NCBI GenBank assembly: GCA_900539595.1
Contig: UQCQ01000007.1
Span: forward strand, 1 to 64,000
From: an uncultured Mollicutes bacterium
GTDB taxonomy: Bacteria > Bacillota_I > Bacilli_A > RFN20 > CAG-826
Direction: 5' to 3'
DNA: 64,000 bases
A model generated the notes under the pieces. It was not told the origin of the DNA. It worked only from the letters and a program-made list of their open reading frames with translations, and made no database searches. The translations under genes were made by a program, and so were the position numbers. Shown in pieces: positions 58,816 through 64,000 of this stretch (position 1 is the first letter of the stretch; every line of letters begins with the position of its first letter).

Positions 58816-60276
58816 TTAAAACCTCCTTAACGCTATGCCGGAAGGGCGAGTCAAACAGGCCTCCAAATAGGCTTTGCGAATCTTTGACCCTTCGAAGCTT
58901 TTCGCAATGACCTGGTCGTTACAAAGGTATTTCTCAACCTCGGGATATTCCGAAAATCCTTGGATAATCTGCATAAAGGCGATGAAGACGCTTTCTTCGC
59001 AATCGTAACGATCGATTTCCTTTAAACCTTTATCCAGTCTGCGGATTAAAGGCTTTAAGAAGAAACGCTCCCCGCGGTTTTTGAGATTGTCCACGCAGGC
59101 AGCGATCGTTTCTAAATGTAGAGAAAGAAATTTCTGAGTCGTAAAGGAATCCGAACTTGTGAGCAAGGCGACGTCTGTTTCGTAATTCGTGTAATAGAAG
59201 GCTTTCCTTAAAAAGAGGTTTTGCTCCGCCTGTTCGGTGGGAGTTAAGCTCTTGTAAAAATCCAGGACGTTAGAAAAAGGGACGGCTCGATGCTGAATCT
59301 GTTGAACCATTAAAGCGATATAGGCTTTTCGATTCCCCGATTTTTGGAGATAATTTTGCAAGGACTGGATGACTTCAGGACGAATGGCTCCATTTGGATG
59401 GGATAAGGCTTCCATAAGGGGAGCGTCATGCCCCCCTTTCATGCAGGATTCGAGGAATTTGCTTTTGGATTGCGGCCCCAAAATGGAAAAACGTGCCGTT
59501 TCCATCAACGCATCTTCGTCGAAAACATCAAAGATGTTTTCGTTTTCCTTCCCCCAATCGACGAGTTCATCAAATTCTTTTCCCGGAAAACAATGGGCTT
59601 TGGCCATGGATGGGATATAGGCTTTTAATTCCTGGTCGCGATAAAGTTTTAGGAGGAAGATGGCCTTAGAACTGAAACTCGGCAAAGCCTTATAAAGGCG
59701 CATGGCGAAAGCTAAACGTCCCTCGTCTTTTTCTTCTTTTAAATAGGCGTGCGATGCATCCGCGAGCTCAACGACTAACGAATACCCTCCGTGGAAATGA
59801 CTTTCCGCGATGATTTTTTCTTTGGCGTCCTGATATTCTTCGTGGCTCATTTTGGGCCCATAAACCTTCAAGAGGATTGAGGCGTTTGCCAAATAGGTTT
59901 TGGGATTGAAGCGAACCATGGTTTCTAGGGCTTTCGAAAAGTCGGAAAAAGCATGGTTGGAATCGGCAGCCTGGAGGCGTTGATGAGCTTTAAAATTCTC
60001 TTGGTCCGACTGCTCTTGGATGGCGTAAAGTAAGGCGGCTTCGTGCTTGCAGTAATGGCCTCCTTGGGCATAAGGGCAGTTACAGGACATGGATGAGACT
60101 CTACCAAGGTCATTTAAGGCAAGGTGGACGTGATAGTCTTCCGATCCGTGGACAACGGCAAAATAGGTCGTATCGATTTTTTGACGGATGGTCACCAAGC
60201 CATCTTCAAAATATTTCTTCCCACGTTGGAGAATCAAGGAACCGAATCGTTTTTCGTTGATGGTGATGTAATCCAT
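58816..60276 (-). CDS. SWIM zinc-finger protein
   Basis: This 486-residue protein has the SWIM motif CxC-x8-CxH (Cys65, Cys67, Cys76, His78). The rest is a long helical region with repeated leucine-rich helices. The start at 60276 is uncertain; an ATG at 60291 in frame is also possible and neither has a clear ribosome site. It directly precedes the SNF2 gene with a one-base gap, so the two are translated together and probably form a complex on nucleic acid. Confidence 0.88.
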   Translation of the reverse strand: MDYITINEKRFGSLILQRGKKYFEDGLVTIRQKIDTTYFAVVHGSEDYHVHLALNDLGRVSSMSCNCPYAQGGHYCKHEAALLYAIQEQSDQENFKAHQRLQAADSNHAFSDFSKALETMVRFNPKTYLANASILLKVYGPKMSHEEYQDAKEKIIAESHFHGGYSLVVELADASHAYLKEEKDEGRLAFAMRLYKALPSFSSKAIFLLKLYRDQELKAYIPSMAKAHCFPGKEFDELVDWGKENENIFDVFDEDALMETARFSILGPQSKSKFLESCMKGGHDAPLMEALSHPNGAIRPEVIQSLQNYLQKSGNRKAYIALMVQQIQHRAVPFSNVLDFYKSLTPTEQAEQNLFLRKAFYYTNYETDVALLTSSDSFTTQKFLSLHLETIAACVDNLKNRGERFFLKPLIRRLDKGLKEIDRYDCEESVFIAFMQIIQGFSEYPEVEKYLCNDQVIAKSFEGSKIRKAYLEACLTRPSGIALRRF

Positions 60277-60339
60277 AAAAAAGCAACCCATATTTTAATC
60301 TCAAAACAAGGGCTAGGGAAGATGGGCAGCTTTTTAAAA

Positions 60340-61107
60340 TCAGTGTAAATCCGCTTCTAAAAGGATGGGGCAATGATCGCTCCCAAAGACGTCATTGAGG
60401 ATTTCGCTTTTTTGGACTTTGGATGCGATTTCGTTGCTGACAACAAAATAATCGATGCGCCAGCCGGCGTTATTTTCTCTCGCGTGGAACCGGTAACTCC
60501 ACCAAGAATATTTGACTTCATCGGGGTGAAGGTAACGGAAGGTATCCGTGTATCCTTGGCTTAAAAGATGGGTGAACGCATCTCTTTCTTCTTGGGTGAA
60601 CCCGGCATTGTGGATGTTGGCTTTCGGATTTTTGATGTCGATTTCTTGATGGGCGACGTTCAGGTCTCCCGTATAGACAATCGGTTTTTTCGCGGACAAT
60701 TCGCCGAGGTATTCGAGCAGATCTTTTTCATATTGAAGACGGAAATCCAGGCGTTTTAAACCTTCTCCTGAATTGGGAACATAGGCTCCGACAAAGTAAA
60801 ATTCCTCAAATTCCAAGGTGATGACGCGCCCCTCCTCATCATATTTCCCCTCTTTTAATCCGTAATGGACGGATAGAGGAGGGATGCGGGTGAACGCGGT
60901 GACCCCGGAATATCCTTTTCTTAGTTTGGAAACGGTCCAATAGGTTTGGTAACCTTCTGGAGAAAAAGGAAACGAAGAATGATCGGTTTCACTATATTTG
61001 GATTCTTCCAAAAACACGACGTCAGCATCGAAAGAAGCAAACGCTTCCGGAAACCCTTTATTTAAGATGGCACGGATGCCGTTGACGTTGAAGGAGACAA
61101 ATTTCAT
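60340..61107 (-). CDS. xth: Exodeoxyribonuclease III / AP endonuclease
   Basis: This 255-residue enzyme of the exonuclease III family has the motif blocks FNVNGIRA near 5, FLEESKY near 32 (metal Glu), YVPNSGEG near 109, GDLNVAHQEIDIKNP near 146, SWWSYRFHARENNAGWRIDYF near 201 and GSDHCP near 245. It cuts DNA 5' to abasic sites and degrades from 3' ends in base excision repair. Length is standard. It stands apart from the SWIM gene by 63 bases with no clear terminator. Confidence 0.96.
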   Translation of the reverse strand: MKFVSFNVNGIRAILNKGFPEAFASFDADVVFLEESKYSETDHSSFPFSPEGYQTYWTVSKLRKGYSGVTAFTRIPPLSVHYGLKEGKYDEEGRVITLEFEEFYFVGAYVPNSGEGLKRLDFRLQYEKDLLEYLGELSAKKPIVYTGDLNVAHQEIDIKNPKANIHNAGFTQEERDAFTHLLSQGYTDTFRYLHPDEVKYSWWSYRFHARENNAGWRIDYFVVSNEIASKVQKSEILNDVFGSDHCPILLEADLH

Positions 61108-61165
61108 AAAGATTCCTCACTTGGCTACTTATTTTAAGACAAAAGGAGGATACAATTCACTCGGT

Positions 61166-61594
61166 ATGAAAATCACGTTAGAACAATTCCATCAAAATGT
61201 GGGCGAAATCCTGATGTATTGCCAATGCGTTGAGGAGAACGTCAAGCGCATTTATGCGCATATGCAGCAAGGCGATTATTCGTTGAACCGTCTTCGAATC
61301 GATGAAGAGAGGATGACGCTTGGACAAGTCATCACGGCGATGAAAACCTTAGACCAAAGCCGAAAAAACACCTTTTTCACGGAAAGAGACTACGGGTATT
61401 TGTTCTTGATTACCAAAACGAGAAATGAATACGCGCATAATGTGTATACCCATTTTTGCTATTTGTGTGATCCGGATGCTTTTGACCATAGCTACGATCA
61501 ATGCGTGGACGATATGATGAAAGACAAAGTTTGGCTCTCTGCCCTTTATGAGGCCGTGGAGGATGCTAGACTTCTTTACGAAAAAGAAAACTAA
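61166..61594 (+). CDS. Hypothetical cytosolic protein
   Basis: This 142-residue protein starts at ATG 61166; the nearest AAAAGGAGG lies 16 bases upstream, too far, while TACAAT (61151-61156) sits where a -10 for a near-leaderless transcript would be. It is helical, with an RNEYAHNVYTHF segment near 94 that recalls HEPN-type R-x4-6-H motifs, although this is weak. It precedes the aminopeptidase by 10 bases. Function unknown. Confidence 0.75.
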   Translation: MKITLEQFHQNVGEILMYCQCVEENVKRIYAHMQQGDYSLNRLRIDEERMTLGQVITAMKTLDQSRKNTFFTERDYGYLFLITKTRNEYAHNVYTHFCYLCDPDAFDHSYDQCVDDMMKDKVWLSALYEAVEDARLLYEKEN

Positions 61595-61604
61595 GGAGAA
61601 AACC

Positions 61605-62897
61605 ATGGAACACATCATCAAAATTTTATCCATGTTAGGGGAATCCTATAGCCCCTTTCATGTCGTGGACAATTTGGCTAACGAATTGTTAGAGAATGGA
61701 TTTGAGGAAATTGAAGAGAAAACCCCGTTTGATTTAAAGAAAGGGAAGAATTATTTCGTTCGTAGAAACGACTCCTCCCTCATTGCCTTTAAAATCCCGT
61801 CTTCTCCGCGTCTTTCTTTCAAAGTCACGGCTGCTCACACGGATTCGCCGACTTTTAAAATCAAACCCCAACCCGTTGAAATTTTTAAAAATCTGATTCG
61901 TCTAAACATCGAACCTTATGGCGGAATGCTGATGTCCACGTGGATGGACCGCCCGTTATCGATGGCGGGGCGCGTGATGGTGAAAACGGAACAAGGGATC
62001 GAATCGCGGTTTTTGGCGATTCAACGAGACCTTCTTCAAATTCCCTCCCTTTGCATCCATTTTGATCGGAACGCGAATGAAAATTCTTCGTTTAACCCCA
62101 CCAAAATGCTTCCGATTTTAGGCGAATGCCAAGACGGAGCATTCTCTTTTGACTCTTTCCTTCAAGAAGAATTAAAAACGCAGGATGAGATTCTTTCCCA
62201 CGACCTCTTCCTTTATAACCGTGACGAACCTCGCCTTGTTGGATTGAATGGTGAATTTGTTTCCAGTCCTCGCTTAGATGATTTGGCTTCGACCTATTCC
62301 TGCCTATTAGGCTTCATCGAAGCCGATGGCACCGATTCTATCGACGTTTACTGTGCTTTCGACAACGAAGAGGTCGGGTCTTTGACCCGTCAAGGAGCGA
62401 ATTCCACATTCCTTCGTGATGTTTTACGCCGCATTTCCTCGACTTTATTTGAGGAAAAAGAGGGTGTAGAAATCGGAGCGGCCAATGGATTTATGATGTC
62501 GGTGGATAACGCTCACGCGAATCACCCCAATTTCCCGGAAACTAGCGATGCTACAACGGATGTTCGCCTGAATGGAGGCATTGTTATCAAACACAACGCA
62601 CGTCAAAAATACATGACGGACGCCTTCTCCTGTAGTTTAGCTAAAGAAATCGCCAAAATCGCCGAAGTTCCCTTTACCGAATATACCAATCGTAGCGATA
62701 TGCCGGGCGGATCGACTTTAGGCAATATCAGCAATGGCGAAATTAGCTTTGCTGGCGCGGATATCGGCATTGCTCAATTAGCCATGCATAGTTCCAATGA
62801 ATTCTGTGGAACCCATGACTTAGAGGCGATGACACACTTTATTAAAACTTATTACGCCACTCCATTCCATATGGAAGCGAACGCTATTCGTCTTTAA
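61605..62897 (+). CDS. M18 family aminopeptidase
   Basis: This 430-residue metallopeptidase has the M18 motifs AAHTDSPTFKIKP near 81, PRLDDLAS near 224, FDNEEVGSLTRQGA near 254 and MHSSNEFCGTHD near 391, which hold the two zinc ions. It removes acidic or other N-terminal residues from peptides in the cytosol. AAGGAG lies seven bases before ATG 61605. The last 14 bases overlap the convergent nucleotidyltransferase gene. Confidence 0.94.
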   Translation: MEHIIKILSMLGESYSPFHVVDNLANELLENGFEEIEEKTPFDLKKGKNYFVRRNDSSLIAFKIPSSPRLSFKVTAAHTDSPTFKIKPQPVEIFKNLIRLNIEPYGGMLMSTWMDRPLSMAGRVMVKTEQGIESRFLAIQRDLLQIPSLCIHFDRNANENSSFNPTKMLPILGECQDGAFSFDSFLQEELKTQDEILSHDLFLYNRDEPRLVGLNGEFVSSPRLDDLASTYSCLLGFIEADGTDSIDVYCAFDNEEVGSLTRQGANSTFLRDVLRRISSTLFEEKEGVEIGAANGFMMSVDNAHANHPNFPETSDATTDVRLNGGIVIKHNARQKYMTDAFSCSLAKEIAKIAEVPFTEYTNRSDMPGGSTLGNISNGEISFAGADIGIAQLAMHSSNEFCGTHDLEAMTHFIKTYYATPFHMEANAIRL

Positions 62898-63714
62898 TAT
62901 TTTGCGGACAAACAATAAGAGGTTCGACCCAGTCTCGAATCTCTTTTTTTAATGTCTCAATGCACTCTACGGGCCCTTTTTCGATGCGTCTATGCTGGGC
63001 TAAAAAGGAATCCATTAACGCGATTGCTTCCTTGATTTCTTGCTCAAGGGCATCACAATTTTCTTTCCCTAGTTTTACGTCCATTAGTCTTTGTCTTTGC
63101 GAGGCGGATTTTAGACGAATCGCGTCAACATAAGACCCGTAGGCGGATGATTCCGGATCGAGGAAGGGAATTTGCATAGCAAAGGAAATCGAAGCATACC
63201 GCAGCGCATGCAAGGCTGCCTTGGGATCGTAGCCAAATTGTTCGAACGTAGCCTGCCGAGATGGCCCGCCTTGATGGATTTTATCTAATTCGCTGTGAGC
63301 GAGATTTCGTAGTGCCTGCAAAAAAGTAAAACCTTTAGCCTGAAAAATAGCGTTAAAAAAGGCTTCCGGATGGTCGATAAAGCAAATGGATTCGGGACGT
63401 GGAGAGTCCAAATAAACCAGTTTTGAGACCAATCCTTCCACGTAATAGGGATTCATTTTGGCGAGTAAAACGGGAAGTTTTCGAATGTCGTGAACGGTGA
63501 TTTGACCGAAACTATGATCCAGACAGGAAGAGAATTGTCTTTCATTAAATAAATCGTCAAACGTTGGGAGACAAAACGCTTTAACATCTACATCAGAATC
63601 AGGAGTTTCAAGATTGTAATTTTGGGAACCCTGTACATAAGCATACAAAATTTTTCTGCCAATTTTTTGTTCCACCTCGTTGATGGAACCCTTTAAAACT
63701 ATTGAAATGTCCAT
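62884..63714 (-). CDS. Nucleotidyltransferase domain protein
   Basis: This 276-residue protein has a polymerase-beta-type core: GSQNYNLETPDSDVDVKAF at 29-47, with Gly-Ser and the catalytic Asp41/Asp43. The family resembles the RlaP/YcgL-like nucleotidyltransferases that modify RNA ligase partners or nucleic acids, but no partner is adjacent. Downstream helices contain QALRNLAHSELDKI near 136. TATAAT lies about 24 bases before the start, and the 5' leader appears short. The target is unknown. Confidence 0.85.
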   Translation of the reverse strand: MDISIVLKGSINEVEQKIGRKILYAYVQGSQNYNLETPDSDVDVKAFCLPTFDDLFNERQFSSCLDHSFGQITVHDIRKLPVLLAKMNPYYVEGLVSKLVYLDSPRPESICFIDHPEAFFNAIFQAKGFTFLQALRNLAHSELDKIHQGGPSRQATFEQFGYDPKAALHALRYASISFAMQIPFLDPESSAYGSYVDAIRLKSASQRQRLMDVKLGKENCDALEQEIKEAIALMDSFLAQHRRIEKGPVECIETLKKEIRDWVEPLIVCPQNIKDE

Positions 63715-63763
63715 ATTTTATAAACCTATTATACTAAACAAGTAAAAGCGATTTACGAATTAT

Positions 63764-64000
63764 TTATAACTCCGTCTCAAAATAATTCATTGCCAGAGGA
63801 AGGATTGCGCCAGTTTCCATTGTCTCGTTTTTAAACATTGGTTTTCGGACCTTAATGGAAACCTCGTTAAACTTTGAAGTTTTTTCGTTGATATTTTTTT
63901 CCAGCTTCGCCAAGTAGCGATCAGGAATATAAAATCCGTCGCCTCCTAAAACGATTAATCCTGGATGAAACAAAGAACAATAACCCACTAAAGCTGCGGC
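63764..64000 (-). CDS. C-terminal part of a ROK-family sugar kinase, cut by the window end
   Basis: The frame is open to the last base of the window. Its sequence, AAALVGYCSLFHPGLIVLGGDGF, followed by a LEKNINEK helix, is the C-terminal segment of ROK kinases or repressors, where a VLGG loop closes the nucleotide site. About 78 residues are visible. Whether it has an N-terminal helix-turn-helix lies outside the window. Confidence 0.75.
   Translation of the reverse strand, partial: AAALVGYCSLFHPGLIVLGGDGFYIPDRYLAKLEKNINEKTSKFNEVSIKVRKPMFKNETMETGAILPLAMNYFETEL

Noticed and set aside
1..64000. UGA-as-tryptophan code, as in Mollicutes
   Set aside because: Many intact genes end in TGA with correct downstream overlaps (for example at 10498 and 8020), and conserved Trp positions use TGG.

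Overview
The window reads as a chromosomal stretch of a low-to-mid GC Gram-positive (Bacillota) heterotroph, most likely an uncultured gut-type Bacilli lineage. The basis is: strong AAGGAGG-type ribosome sites on most genes, lipobox lipoproteins, an LtaS-like enzyme, Gram-positive families (YolD/UvrX pair, CsoR-CopA, ECF FolT, SNF2/SWIM pair, DUF1846) and no outer-membrane genes. TGA is used as a stop (for example at 10496-10498) and Trp is TGG, so the standard bacterial code applies. I saw no rRNA, tRNA, insertion sequence, integrase, prophage or CRISPR array.

Layout. 1-6.4 kb: end of an unidentified gene, a secreted repeat-like protein, a PIN toxin / XRE-ImmA antitoxin pair whose toxin is broken, a Na/Pi symporter and a YfcE-like phosphoesterase. 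6.5-8.4 kb: Y-family polymerase plus YolD partner. 8.5-12.4 kb: an amino-sugar operon (NahK-like kinase, ROK kinase, nagA, nagB). 12.6-15.8 kb: LtaS-like protein and two small lipoproteins, one apparently frameshifted. 15.9-21.9 kb: deoxy-sugar locus with SGNH hydrolase, DeoR regulator and fucI on one strand, and rhaB and rhaD diverging. 22.0-24.6 kb: lipoproteins, including a surface endonuclease I. 24.7-26.7 kb: zinc alcohol dehydrogenase and manA. 26.7-27.3 kb: a gene-poor stretch with decayed coding sequence and a possible small RNA. 27.3-33.0 kb: cytoplasmic glycan degradation genes (ROK kinase, a TIM-barrel glycosidase-like protein, SGNH hydrolase, alpha/beta esterase) and a nitroreductase. 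33.0-38.8 kb: YccF, then copper homeostasis (csoR, and copA fused to copZ), LysR and MATE. 38.9-41.8 kb: DUF1846 and rhaA. 41.9-43.4 kb: an accessory AAA/DUF4143 ATPase preceded by three repeats at an exact 33-bp period. 43.4-49.4 kb: glf, MarR plus a MacB-like ABC transporter, flavin reductase and a membrane protein. 49.5-54.8 kb: an ABC exporter operon with two ATPases and a large permease, with a divergent TetR. 54.9-55.6 kb: a THF riboswitch and folT. 55.7-64 kb: SNF2/SWIM pair, exonuclease III, M18 aminopeptidase, nucleotidyltransferase and the end of a ROK kinase.

How the genes work together. The metabolic theme is host or plant glycan use: L-fucose, L-rhamnose, N-acetylhexosamines and mannose-6-phosphate all feed glycolysis. 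The fucose and rhamnose routes appear to share one kinase (RhaB) and one aldolase (RhaD), with fucI beside them and rhaA about 19 kb away under a separate promoter and operator. The glycosidase and esterases lack signal peptides, so imported oligosaccharides are probably trimmed inside the cell. The most notable observations are the in-frame copA-copZ fusion that keeps an internal ribosome site and start codon for CopZ, the THF riboswitch with a visible Shine-Dalgarno-sequestering hairpin, the 33-bp-phased repeats before the AAA/DUF4143 gene, the repeated TGCTCATTT operator in the fucI/rhaB gap, and several genes whose -10 box sits where leaderless transcription would be expected.
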